From CAYNVQ01 sp964400735 (GTDB lineage Bacteria > Acidobacteriota > Aminicenantia > Aminicenantales > Aminicenantaceae), in contig CAYNVQ010000001.1 in assembly GCA_964400735.1 (NCBI GenBank), forward strand, positions 124,001-188,000: a stretch of DNA of 64,000 nt, given 5' to 3'. Numbering within the stretch: position 1 is the first letter of the stretch; every line of letters starts with the position of its first letter. Of the stretch, positions 52,021 through 60,801 are shown piece after piece. Below the pieces are notes generated by a model. It searched no databases. It saw only the letters and a program-made list of their open reading frames with translations, and had not been told where the DNA came from. Made by a program: the position numbers and the translations under genes.

Positions 52021-53162
52021 TCCCAATTCTCCTTTAAAATATCTTCAGCCGCTTTTACGGCTTTGCCGCTTTCAAATTCATACCCGAGTTCCTGGAGGGT
52101 CATTTCCATTGCGCTCAGGGCTGTGATGACATCGAATCCTCCCATGTAACCCAGATGAGCAATCCGGAAAAACTCCCCTTTATGAGGGTCTTGGGCTCCA
52201 GCGATGTATGCTCCGTATTTTCCCTGCATGAGCTTAACGAATTGAATCCCATCCACACCGGACGGCACCTTTATAGCCGTCAAGATGTTTCCGGGTCTTT
52301 TGGAGAGGAGTTCCAATCCCACAGCTTTTGCCCCGGCCCGGGTGGCATCACCTAGAATGCGGTGGTGTTCAAAAAGCTTATCGAGTCCCATGGATTGAAT
52401 GATCTCCAATGCTTTTTTTTGCTGGATAATCAAAGTAACGGCCGGTGTCCAAGGAGTTGTCTTTTTTCCCAGGCTCTTCCTGGCTGCTTGGGCATCGAAA
52501 TAAAATTTGGGCAGAGTGGATTTTTCCACCAAACCCCAAGCCTTTGGGCTGAATGAGATATAGGCCAGTCCAGGTGGGATCATGAACGATTTTTGCGAGC
52601 CGGCGACCATTATATCGACCTTCCATTCATCCATCGGACAGGGGGTCGCACCCAGCCCTGAAATGCCGTCCACAACCAGGATCGCGTCTGTTTCAGCCAC
52701 GATTTCTCCGAAGCCTTGGATGTCGTAGATAGTTCCTGACGATGTCTCGGACAATGTTGAAAAAACGGCTTTGGTGCCGGGTTGCGCCTTAAGCTCGTCA
52801 GCCAACTGTTCCTTTGTGAAAGGTTCACCCCATTCTAAAACGATCTCTTTGACCTCGATTCCGTAAGCACGGCAGATTTTGCCCCATCGTTCACCGAATT
52901 TTCCACCATTTAGGCAAATGACTTTGTCTCCAGCCGAAAGAGTGTTCACCACGGCCGTTTCCATGGCTCCCGATCCGGATGAAGTCAAAACATAGACGTC
53001 CTGTTCTGTCTGGAAGACATACTTCAATCCCTCTGAGGTTTCCATGAAAATTTTTGAAAATTCAGGGGTTCTGTGATGAATGATGGGAACAGCGGCCGCA
53101 GTGAGGACCTCATCCGGGATGGGGGTAGGGCCAGGAGAAAGAAGATAATACTTTTTGATCAT
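52017..53162 (-). CDS. Class V aminotransferase (serine-pyruvate/alanine-glyoxylate or phosphoserine type)
   Basis: 381 residues. LSPGPTPIPDEVL at the N-terminus, HRTPEFSKIF, TSSGSGAMETAVVN, GKFGERW, VDGISGLGATPCPMDEWKVDI and the PLP-binding region VAGSQKSFMIPPGLAYIS (the Lys of SQK) define the AGT/SerC-like group. With the SerA-like gene directly coupled downstream it probably serves serine synthesis, either as phosphoserine aminotransferase or from hydroxypyruvate. GGAGG precedes the ATG. First gene of the three-gene unit. Confidence 0.93.
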   Translation of the reverse strand: MIKKYYLLSPGPTPIPDEVLTAAAVPIIHHRTPEFSKIFMETSEGLKYVFQTEQDVYVLTSSGSGAMETAVVNTLSAGDKVICLNGGKFGERWGKICRAYGIEVKEIVLEWGEPFTKEQLADELKAQPGTKAVFSTLSETSSGTIYDIQGFGEIVAETDAILVVDGISGLGATPCPMDEWKVDIMVAGSQKSFMIPPGLAYISFSPKAWGLVEKSTLPKFYFDAQAARKSLGKKTTPWTPAVTLIIQQKKALEIIQSMGLDKLFEHHRILGDATRAGAKAVGLELLSKRPGNILTAIKVPSGVDGIQFVKLMQGKYGAYIAGAQDPHKGEFFRIAHLGYMGGFDVITALSAMEMTLQELGYEFESGKAVKAAEDILKENWE

Positions 53163-53352
53163 ATGATTCCTCCTTCAATCACGAGGTTGCGAAGGTTAGG
53201 AAAATCAAGATTCGGGCATTTCGGTTATCCTTGAATGATGAGCGTCAGCTTATCGGCTTCTTTGTCTACCTATGCTCTCTTGCCCCTCGTAATCGTGTTG
53301 ATGATATTAATTCGAGAAAATCTAAATTAACAAAAATTTTGCTTACAGTCAA

Positions 53353-54489
53353 TCAGAGCTGTCGCAAGAGTTCTGTGAGAAGAGCGGTTCTTTGGATAAA
53401 TGAAGGAAGAATCAGGTGTTCGTTTTTCGCATGAATTCCATTGCCATCGGGGCCGAGGCCATCGATGGTGGGAATTCCTAAGTTTGAAGCAATCGAAGCG
53501 TCTGAGCCTCCTCCTGTTTTTCCAGCTTCCAGGCTAATTTTCAGAGTCGACTGGGCAATTTCTCTTATATGCGAAAGGAAAACGAGAGAGGCCGGAGTTT
53601 TCTCCATGGGTGGAGTTGAGCTTTCGATGGTGTGCCGGATTTTTGCTCCGGGCTGAAAAGAATTCAACTGCTTCAAAGCATCGATTATCTTTTGCCGGTG
53701 TGTATTCGTCCAAAATCTCATATCCAGAATTGCTGAGGCCTTTTCGGCTACAATATTCGGTTTTTCTCCGCCGCTGATTAAGCCGATATTGAGCGTCGTT
53801 CCTTTGTTCCTTCTCAGTTTTTTCAATCCCCTCAGTTGTTCTATTAATTCCTCTATGGCATTGATCCCTTTTTCCGGCGTCCCTGCATGAGCTGATTGGC
53901 CAATGATTTCCAAGCGGACAACCAGTCGTCCCTTCCTTTGTATCTTCAATGCTCCTCCAGGAAGGGCTGGTTCGAGACACAGAACACATTCAGATTTCTT
54001 AGCCAGGTTTCTGATCACTTCATAGGCTGACTCATTTCCGATTTCTTCAGCTGAGTTGATAAAAACGAGAATATTTTTGTCGGGGGTGATATTGAGATCG
54101 TGAAAAGTTTTCAAGGCATAGATGGCCATCACCAGGCCGGCTTTCATGTCCAGAACGCCAGGCCCGTATATTTTATCTCCGCTTAAGTAAAAAGGCATGT
54201 TTTGGATTTTTCCCACTGGCCAAACCGTATCGATATGAGTAAGCACAAGAATCTGTTTCTTTTTCTCTTTTGATTTCGAAATCGGGTACTGGACGGTATG
54301 TAGATTCCCGATTTTTTTTTGAGGGTAACGGGTCACTTTTGTGCCGAATTTTTTGAATTCTTTGATGATGAAATCTGAACATTTATCCACCGCCTTTTTG
54401 TCGGTTGAAGGCGATTCGATATGTACCGCCTCTTTCAAAAGGTTAATCATTTCCCCTTGGCGGGATTTGAAGTAGTGTAGAAATTCCAT
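53353..54489 (-). CDS. M20-family metallopeptidase (CPG2/ArgE-DapE type)
   Basis: 378 residues. Metal and catalytic motifs: LTHIDTVWPVG (His-x-Asp), GPGVLDMKAGL (bridging Asp), INSAEEIGNESA (general base and ligand Glu), CLEPAL, and the dimerisation domain with GQSAHAGTPEKGINA; late His in GNGIHAKNEHL. It is most like the glutamate-carboxypeptidase CPG2 group. No signal peptide, so cytosolic. GGAGAAATC precedes the ATG. Stand-alone gene between serine operon and DUF362 gene. Confidence 0.94.
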   Translation of the reverse strand: MEFLHYFKSRQGEMINLLKEAVHIESPSTDKKAVDKCSDFIIKEFKKFGTKVTRYPQKKIGNLHTVQYPISKSKEKKKQILVLTHIDTVWPVGKIQNMPFYLSGDKIYGPGVLDMKAGLVMAIYALKTFHDLNITPDKNILVFINSAEEIGNESAYEVIRNLAKKSECVLCLEPALPGGALKIQRKGRLVVRLEIIGQSAHAGTPEKGINAIEELIEQLRGLKKLRRNKGTTLNIGLISGGEKPNIVAEKASAILDMRFWTNTHRQKIIDALKQLNSFQPGAKIRHTIESSTPPMEKTPASLVFLSHIREIAQSTLKISLEAGKTGGGSDASIASNLGIPTIDGLGPDGNGIHAKNEHLILPSFIQRTALLTELLRQL

Positions 54490-54748
54490 GATTTCTCCTT
54501 CATACAGAAAGGCAAGGTTTCTTCACTATCATGGCTCCATTGCTCCCATTTAATGTACCATAGCTTCGGCTGCACATAAAACCAAATTTTTACTCGATGA
54601 GCATCTTTATTTTTATCGTCAATAATTTTCTTAAGGGCTTTCATGAGAACACAAGAGGAATCCCTTCGGAATCAAAGGGAAGAAGTATGCTTTTGGACGC
54701 CGGAACGAATGGAGGCAAGGTCGTCATGAAAAGATAAGAAATGCCTAG

Positions 54749-55933
54749 TCAGGATAGAAGGGATATGACTTTTTTATAAGTTGAGGCTACTCTTCTGAAT
54801 AGGCGCCCGAAAGTTTTTTGCTTGAGACCGATAGCGTGGAACCGGCAGACTTCATGACAACACATGCAATGGATGCAATAAGGTTTGTAAATCATGGCTT
54901 GGCCTTTTTCTCCCTGAAGCTGTGCTGCTCCAGTGGGGCAGACATCGACACACTCGCCGCATGCCGTGCAATTTATTTCTGTAACTTCTGGAATCAAGAT
55001 CAATTGATCCTGGATGAAGGCGTGGAGAAAGGCCGGAATTTTTTTTCTTATCAGTCCTGTGGCTATAGCTGATGGTTTGAAATCTTTTATGATTATGTCT
55101 TGGATCCTTTCCCCGAGAATTTCAATATTATTGAAGTCAGCCCACCCCATGCCTCGTTGGGCCGCATCAACTATTGTATAAATCTGCATAGGATCCAGCC
55201 CGATTATCCGCACTGCGACAGCGTCTATGGCTACTGCGTCTGAGCTGGCCAGGACAAGGCCAACCTTCTTAGGTATCCCTGCCGAGGGCCCCTCGCCCTC
55301 CATGGCGACGATGCTATCCATGATGTTCAGTCGAGGCTGAACGCAGGAGAAAATATCCACAAGCATTTGGCTGAAAATTTCGCTTTTATAAAATCGACGG
55401 TGATAGATGCATCTGAAGCCGTGAGGAATAACGCCGTACAAATTTTTAATGGCACCGGTAAAAGATGTGAAGGAATGATTCTTCAATTTCGGAAGATTGA
55501 TAATGTAATCGGCATCCAAAGCGATAGGTGAAATATAGACATTTTTCAAGATTTTTCCCTCACACTCGACCTCTCGGAAACCCCTCTCTTTCAGGTTAAC
55601 CAGCCGGACCCCCAGCTCATCGCAAATCTTGCGATAACCAGAAATATGAAATCCGTCTGCATGTTTTGATTGGATATCATCACCTACCGTGATATCGCAA
55701 CCGATATCCAACAGAAGGCGAAGGACCTCCCGGGTAAAATGAGGATGGGTGATAATGGCCTCATCTGGCTTGGAAGGAGGGGAGAGGTGGTTTATTTTAA
55801 CGAATACCTTTGATCTTGGCTTGATCAAGGATTCCAGCCCGCCAAGGATAGACAAACATTGAATCAATCCTTTTCTTACGCTTTGATGGTCGTAATCCGG
55901 GACCTTTTGAATTGAAACTTTCGATTTTTTCAT
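54749..55933 (-). CDS. DUF362-family protein with two [4Fe-4S] motifs
   Basis: 394 residues. The DUF362 domain (about 10-290: VFVKINHLSPPSKPDEAIITHPHF, NLPKLKNHSFTSFTGAIKNLYGVIPHGFR) is followed by a bacterial ferredoxin domain: CTACGECVDVCPTGA and CIHCMCCHEVCRFHAI (about 312-355). An electron-transfer or redox-enzyme role is likely; the family is widespread and uncharacterised. A TGC-TACAAT extended -10 lies just upstream. It is divergent from the membrane-bound reductive-dehalogenase-like gene by only 65 bp, and a shared redox context is plausible. Confidence 0.9.
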   Translation of the reverse strand: MKKSKVSIQKVPDYDHQSVRKGLIQCLSILGGLESLIKPRSKVFVKINHLSPPSKPDEAIITHPHFTREVLRLLLDIGCDITVGDDIQSKHADGFHISGYRKICDELGVRLVNLKERGFREVECEGKILKNVYISPIALDADYIINLPKLKNHSFTSFTGAIKNLYGVIPHGFRCIYHRRFYKSEIFSQMLVDIFSCVQPRLNIMDSIVAMEGEGPSAGIPKKVGLVLASSDAVAIDAVAVRIIGLDPMQIYTIVDAAQRGMGWADFNNIEILGERIQDIIIKDFKPSAIATGLIRKKIPAFLHAFIQDQLILIPEVTEINCTACGECVDVCPTGAAQLQGEKGQAMIYKPYCIHCMCCHEVCRFHAIGLKQKTFGRLFRRVASTYKKVISLLS

Positions 55934-55961
55934 GTCCTCTCCTCTATTGTAGCAGAGTCCG

Positions 55962-55990
55962 TTGACTTCGTTCCAAGAGTTTATTAGTTT
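55962..55990 (+). promoter_or_regulatory. Possible promoter of the RdhA-like gene
   Basis: TTGACT at 55962-55967, 17-bp spacer, weak TAGTTT at 55985-55990. The start would be near 55997, two bases before the ATG at 55999, where no Shine-Dalgarno exists. Call is tentative because the -10 matches only in part. Confidence 0.4.
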
Positions 55991-55998
55991 ATACCTTC

Positions 55999-57351
55999 AT
56001 GTTTATGAAGCTACTGATGATCATCGGCCAATCTGTTTTTTTGTTCATTATTTTATTTTTTTTCTGGTTTTCTCTTGTCAGCCTTCTTGAAAGAGAAAAA
56101 AGGGCCCTTATCCGAAGCTCACTTGCCCTTACGATTTTGGCCTCTCTCAATATTTTGATTCTTTCGGTGCTCAAAGGCTTATTTAAAGAGTGGCTTTTCG
56201 GAGGATTCGCCCTCAGCGTTTTCATCCTTGTCGTCTGGTACTTTTTGTCCCCGTCACCCAAAAGGGAAATAAAAATCGTCGGCCCTCAAAACCGGATAGA
56301 TGAAAGGGATGTCGTCTTCGCGCGGTTTGACTATGTCGAAGGAACCCAAAGGTTCAATGATTATTACCGGAATCGCCCAGAATACAAGATGATTGATCAG
56401 GAAATCAGGCAGTTGCCTGATCTGTTCGCTCCCCCTCACCTGAAAAAAGATCCAATCCTTTTTTCTCTGGCTGCGGCAGAGTTCGATTTTTTGGAGCATC
56501 AGCTCGAGCTGGTCAATGGCAAAATTTTTTCCGTGAAACAAAAGCTCACTGTGGAGGGAAATACTCAGCTTGTCAAGCGGCTTGTAAGGTACCTTGGCTC
56601 GGAGCTTTGCGGAATCGGCCACCTTAGGCAAGCCTATGTTTATTCCCATATCGGTAGAGGTCCTGAATCTTACGGACAGAAGATCCAGCTTGATCATCCC
56701 TACGCTGTCGTATTTGCCATGGGGATGGATTTGGCTATGGTTGCCACGTCTCCAAAAGCTCCGGTGGTCGTGGAGACGGGCAAGCAGTATGTGGAAGCCG
56801 CCAAGATATCTATCCTAATGGCCGAGTTCATCCGTCGCCTAGGCTATTCAGCACGGGCCCATATCGCAGGAAGCAATTACCAAGCGATGGTAACTCCTCT
56901 TGGGTGGGAGGCAGGATTGGGTGAATTGGGAAGGTTAGGTATCCTTATCACCACCAAATATGGCCCGAGAGCCAGATTGGGATTGGTAACCACTGACCTG
57001 CCTTTGATGCCGGATAAGCCCAAAGTTTTAGGAATCCAGGACTTCTGCGGAAAATGTCAAAAATGTGCCAGAAATTGTCCGGCTCAAGCGATTCCCTATA
57101 GTGCCCAAAAGGAAGAAAATGGGGTTTCCAAATGGGTCCTGAACCGGGAAGAATGCTACAGGTATTGGAGAAAAGCAGGGACAGACTGTGCCATGTGCTT
57201 GTATGTTTGTCCATTCAGCAAACCCGACAATCGCTTTCATAACCTTTTTAGAACTGCCGTTTCAAAATCTTCCCTTTTCCAATCGCTATCCGTATGGGGG
57301 GATGATTTTTTTTATGGCCGAAGTCCTCGGCGGAAAAAAGCGCCTTTTTAA
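55999..57351 (+). CDS. Membrane-anchored reductive-dehalogenase-like Fe-S protein
   Basis: 450 residues. Three TM helices occupy about 3-28, 38-58 and 66-86, with no twin-arginine motif. The rest (about 95-450) resembles the RdhA catalytic part: the corrinoid-fold segment VYSHIGRGPESYGQ, GWEAGLGELGRLGILITTKYGPRARLGLVTTDLPL, then the first cluster FCGKCQKCARNCPAQAI and the second cluster region CAMCLYVCPF. Classical RdhA is Tat-exported and anchored by a separate RdhB; here the anchor is fused and the enzyme may face the cytoplasm. Dehalogenation is not proven; epoxyqueuosine-reductase-like or other corrinoid redox chemistry are alternatives. Confidence 0.85.
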   Translation: MFMKLLMIIGQSVFLFIILFFFWFSLVSLLEREKRALIRSSLALTILASLNILILSVLKGLFKEWLFGGFALSVFILVVWYFLSPSPKREIKIVGPQNRIDERDVVFARFDYVEGTQRFNDYYRNRPEYKMIDQEIRQLPDLFAPPHLKKDPILFSLAAAEFDFLEHQLELVNGKIFSVKQKLTVEGNTQLVKRLVRYLGSELCGIGHLRQAYVYSHIGRGPESYGQKIQLDHPYAVVFAMGMDLAMVATSPKAPVVVETGKQYVEAAKISILMAEFIRRLGYSARAHIAGSNYQAMVTPLGWEAGLGELGRLGILITTKYGPRARLGLVTTDLPLMPDKPKVLGIQDFCGKCQKCARNCPAQAIPYSAQKEENGVSKWVLNREECYRYWRKAGTDCAMCLYVCPFSKPDNRFHNLFRTAVSKSSLFQSLSVWGDDFFYGRSPRRKKAPF

Positions 57352-57369
57352 GCGAACTCGCTTGGTTTT
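57350..57369 (+). terminator. Short hairpin at the end of the RdhA-like gene
   Basis: AAGCG-AACT-CGCTT starts inside the stop codon and is followed by GGTTTTACTT. A five-pair stem with a poor T-tract, so only a possible terminator. Confidence 0.35.
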
Positions 57370-57565
57370 ACTTGTATCCGCAGCCAGGCAGGAGACGGAT
57401 AAACTGAAACGGTCCAGGCCTATGAACTATTAGAGCAAATCGATGACAGCATGCATGTCGGGAATAGTCCAAGGTGAATAGAATTTCGGAGCGCGGAGAG
57501 TTGTTGCTAATATTCCAGTAAAGCTAGTATGATAGAAATTCTTTAAATTAAGTAAAGGAGGAATC

Positions 57566-58303
57566 ATAGGGAAACTTTACGAAGGGACTTTTTGAAAGGC
57601 CTCGGCCTTGGATTGACCAGCCTTTGAGTATTCGGGCTATCGGCTGAGGAAGCTCGGGCCAATATTGCGAAGAAGATCGAAGAAGTTCGTCATCGACAGG
57701 GCTTATGCCTTTGGACATTTTGAATTCACCCAAAAAGATTTAGATTGTGATATTGATGGGGCAAACCTTCACATGTGGATGATGGCCCCCACCGGGACAG
57801 GCTTTTTGTGTGTAGAAAAGGAGAAAATTGACAGGATTTGGCTGCTTTTCCCTGCCGCTTACCCTAAGGGTGATGATATTCGAAAATTAGAGCATGTCGG
57901 GATTCAACCGGAGTATTTGAAGCTTGCAGCAGGAGATGCCTTGGATTTTCATCATGGCATAGGGGCAAAAAGGAAAGAAGAAAGGCTCCGTTTTTTACAG
58001 AATTACTGGGCTCGAGCTTTGGAAAAATTACCAGGTGTGCATCTTCTGACATCCTATGATCCAGAACAATCCTGCGGTATCGGCACATTTATCGTGGAGA
58101 ACATGGATATGGGGAAGTTAAGCACAATCCTTTTTGACCGACACCAGATTTATTCTATCAATGCAGGTGTTCCTCCCATCGAGGAATCCGGAGAGAATAT
58201 CCCATCGATGCGCGTTATACCCAGTATCTATACCTCATTGAGAGAGCTGGATATTTTTATCGAGGCTGTCACGCATTACATGAAGAACGGGCTGCCGAAC
58301 TGA
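57566..58303 (+). pseudogene. Decayed Tat-leader class V aminotransferase (isopenicillin-N-epimerase-like)
   Basis: Three lesions are visible. After AGGAGG the expected ATG has lost a base (CATAGG), but the frame from 57568 still reads RRDFLKGLGLGLTSL, a Tat leader; it then hits TGA at 57625-57627 and continues as VFGLSAEEARANIAKKIEEV. A large internal deletion joins this, out of frame, near 57690 to VIDRAYAFGHFEF, the second half of a class V aminotransferase. There the PLP Lys is lost (NLHMWMMAPTGTGFL, where LHKW is expected; AAG to ATG). The remaining C-terminal half reads to TGA at 58301-58303. An intact relative follows at 58405. Confidence 0.8.
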
Positions 58304-58404
58304 AAAGCCGGTGCCGTTTGGAATGAATCGGCAGGCAGGAAGAGAGGAATTTCGCTTTTGGCTGATTGGAGACAAAATAGTCTATCGAGGAGAACTGGTG
58401 CGAC

Positions 58405-59637
58405 ATGAAAAATGAGATGAAAGACCTCCAAAAAAATTTAGAACATATAAGGAGCTGTTTTCCGATTCTGGGAAAATGCATTTATCTCATCTCCAATTCT
58501 TTGGGCGCTGTGCCCAAACAAGTTCTAGATGATTTGACTCGATTCTTCACCATGTGGGCCAACGACGGTGTAAGTGCCTGGGAAAAAGAGTGGTGGATGC
58601 TTTCGCAGACAGTGGGAGACAAAGTGGCCGCCCTCATCGGAGCTGGTTCCGGGGAAGTAACCATGATGACCAACGCCACTCAAGGTCATTGGGTGGCGTT
58701 ATCTACCCAATTCGCCGCTGATCCTGGTAAAAGGAACAAAGTGATAATGGCAGACCTCGATTTCCCTTCCATCCTCTATTCTGTTTCCCAAATTTGTGCT
58801 TTCATGGATTGGAAGCTTGAGATGGTTCAGAGCAGGGGAAACTCCGGGATCGAGGCTGAAGAAATAATCAGTAAGATAGACGACCGAACCCTTTTTGTGG
58901 CGACATCCCATGTCTATTTCAAGTCGGCCTATATTCAGGACATTCAGAGAATTGCTCGACATGCCCGCGATAATGGAGTGTTGACCTTGATCGATGGCTA
59001 TCATGCTCCTGGGACGGTGCCTGTCGAAGTGAAAAATCTCGGGGTGGATTTTTATGTAGGAGGCTGCTTGAAGTGGCTGTGCGGAGGTCCAGGAAATGCC
59101 TTTTTGTACGTGCGTCCCGATCTTTGGGATTCCCTCAATCCTCGACTGACTGGTTGGCTCGCCCATAAAACTCCCTTTTCCTTTTCTCCGGATATGGAAT
59201 ACACAGCAGGGCCATATAAATTTATGTCGGGCACACCTCCCATATCCTGTTTATATTCAGCTCTGTCGGGCCTGAGCATTATTCAGGAAGTGGGCATAAA
59301 ACAGATTCGCCATAAATCTCTCCGGCAAACGAACAGGATAATCAAGGAAGCCCTGGCCAGAGATTTTGTGCTTCACACACCGAGAGAGGATAAACACAGA
59401 GGCGGAGCTGTCTCTTTTAGCTTACCCTATGCTCATCAAATCAAGCAGGCCCTGGTCAGTAGAGGCGTAAAGGTCGACTTCAGAAAGGGGAAAGAAAGGG
59501 AGCCGGATGTCATTCGAGTAGGCCCTCATTTTTATACCAAAGATGAGGAGATCACGCTCCTTTTCGAATCTATCGATGAGATTTTGGCTTCAGGTGAATT
59601 TAAGGAATATTCTGAAAAGAACGAGAAAGTCACCTGA
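58405..59637 (+). CDS. Kynureninase-like class V aminotransferase
   Basis: 410 residues. CIYLISNSLGAVPKQVLDDL, MMTNATQGHWVALS, IDGYHAPGTVPVEVKNLGVDFYVGG and the PLP Lys in GGCLKWLCGGPGNAFLYVRPDL follow the kynureninase-like pattern, as does FSPDMEYTAGPYKFMSGTPPISCLYSALSGL. No signal peptide. No other tryptophan-catabolic gene is nearby, so a kynureninase reaction is not certain; a desulfurase or lyase on another substrate is possible. Follows the decayed aminotransferase by 101 bp on the same strand. Confidence 0.88.
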   Translation: MKNEMKDLQKNLEHIRSCFPILGKCIYLISNSLGAVPKQVLDDLTRFFTMWANDGVSAWEKEWWMLSQTVGDKVAALIGAGSGEVTMMTNATQGHWVALSTQFAADPGKRNKVIMADLDFPSILYSVSQICAFMDWKLEMVQSRGNSGIEAEEIISKIDDRTLFVATSHVYFKSAYIQDIQRIARHARDNGVLTLIDGYHAPGTVPVEVKNLGVDFYVGGCLKWLCGGPGNAFLYVRPDLWDSLNPRLTGWLAHKTPFSFSPDMEYTAGPYKFMSGTPPISCLYSALSGLSIIQEVGIKQIRHKSLRQTNRIIKEALARDFVLHTPREDKHRGGAVSFSLPYAHQIKQALVSRGVKVDFRKGKEREPDVIRVGPHFYTKDEEITLLFESIDEILASGEFKEYSEKNEKVT

Positions 59638-59796
59638 TTCGGTTCTAACAAGCCTGTTTATCAATCGTCCCTCCCCATTGTCATGGTATTCTGATCGCTG
59701 TGTTTTCGGTGAGGCTATCTCCAGTGAAAGGATTTTGAAAAAGCCGATAGAATGGTTTATATTAATATAAAATAAATAAAGACTTAGAGAAACGAG

Positions 59797-60798
59797 TTGA
59801 CTCAAATATCTAGGAGAAAGTTCATAAAGGATTCGGTGTGCTGGGTGGGAACCGGACTTTCTGTGTTTTCCAGGATTTCGCAAGTCCCACGCCCCCAGTA
59901 TCCTTCCTATCTCAATCTCTACGAAAGCGGCGAACTAGCCCACAGAACAGAACAATTGGTTTCTATCTACACGGACTGCCGTTTGTGTCCGAGGGATTGT
60001 AGGGTGAACAGACTCAAGGGGCAGACCGGCAAATGTCGGGCAACAGCTAAAGTGAAAGTCTCCAGTGCGGTATCTCATTTCGGAGAGGAGGCGCCGTTAG
60101 TAGGCAGAGGAGGATCGGGAACTATTTTTTTCTCTAATTGTAATCTGCGCTGTGTCTATTGCCAGAACTACTCGATAAGCTTGGAGGGAGAAGGAGTAGA
60201 AATATCCGACAGGCGGCTTTCAGAAGCCATGATCAAGCTTCAGAAACTCGGCTGCCACAATATAAATCTGGTCACACCGACCCATTATCTCCCTAATATC
60301 GTGAGCGCGCTGAAGATAGCCATAGAGGATGGCCTCCATATTCCCCTTGTTTACAACACATCAGGGTACGAAAAGCTAGAGATACTCCAGATGCTGGATG
60401 GTATCGTGGACATCTATTTGCCAGACTGCAAGTATATGAATCCTTCCCATGCCGCTAAATATTCGGATGAAGCCTTTAATTATCCTTACTATGCCAAAAT
60501 CGCTCTTAAAGAGATGAACCGGCAGGTGGGGGAGCTTCAGATCGAGAGAGGCGTCGCAGTCAAAGGACTCATTATAAGACACTTGATTCTTCCCAACGGC
60601 CTTGCCGGTACCGAAGAATTTTTGAAGTTTGTGGCAGAAGAACTGTCCAAAACATCCTATATCAACCTCATGAGACAGTACAGGCCTGAATATAAGGCTC
60701 TTGAGTATCCCGAGATTTCCAGAAGAATCACCAATCAGGAGTATTCCGAGGCTTTGAACTGGGCAAAAAAATATGGACTGCAACGTTTGGATAGGTAG
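59797..60798 (+). CDS. PflA-like radical-SAM protein with Tat-type leader
   Basis: 333 residues from a TTG at 59797. Residues 5-11 are SRRKFIK, a textbook twin-arginine motif, followed by a hydrophobic stretch (VCWVGTGLSVF). The body is a radical-SAM PflA/PflX-type protein: pre-cluster cysteines C61, C64, C68 and C80 (CRLCPRDC and GKC), the SAM cluster C115-x3-C119-x2-C122 (CNLRCVYC), then VTPTHYLP and DIYLPDCKYM. A GTG at the Val of SVCW with AAAGGA is an alternative start that would remove the Tat motif. Export of a SAM-dependent enzyme would be unexpected. Followed three bases later by the GH63-like gene. Confidence 0.88.
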   Translation: MTQISRRKFIKDSVCWVGTGLSVFSRISQVPRPQYPSYLNLYESGELAHRTEQLVSIYTDCRLCPRDCRVNRLKGQTGKCRATAKVKVSSAVSHFGEEAPLVGRGGSGTIFFSNCNLRCVYCQNYSISLEGEGVEISDRRLSEAMIKLQKLGCHNINLVTPTHYLPNIVSALKIAIEDGLHIPLVYNTSGYEKLEILQMLDGIVDIYLPDCKYMNPSHAAKYSDEAFNYPYYAKIALKEMNRQVGELQIERGVAVKGLIIRHLILPNGLAGTEEFLKFVAEELSKTSYINLMRQYRPEYKALEYPEISRRITNQEYSEALNWAKKYGLQRLDR

Positions 60799-60801
60799 AA
60801 A

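Noticed and set aside
54490..54644. Short minus-strand frame upstream of the M20 peptidase
   Set aside because: Overlaps the peptidase start, has no motif and ends out of phase; probably non-coding.
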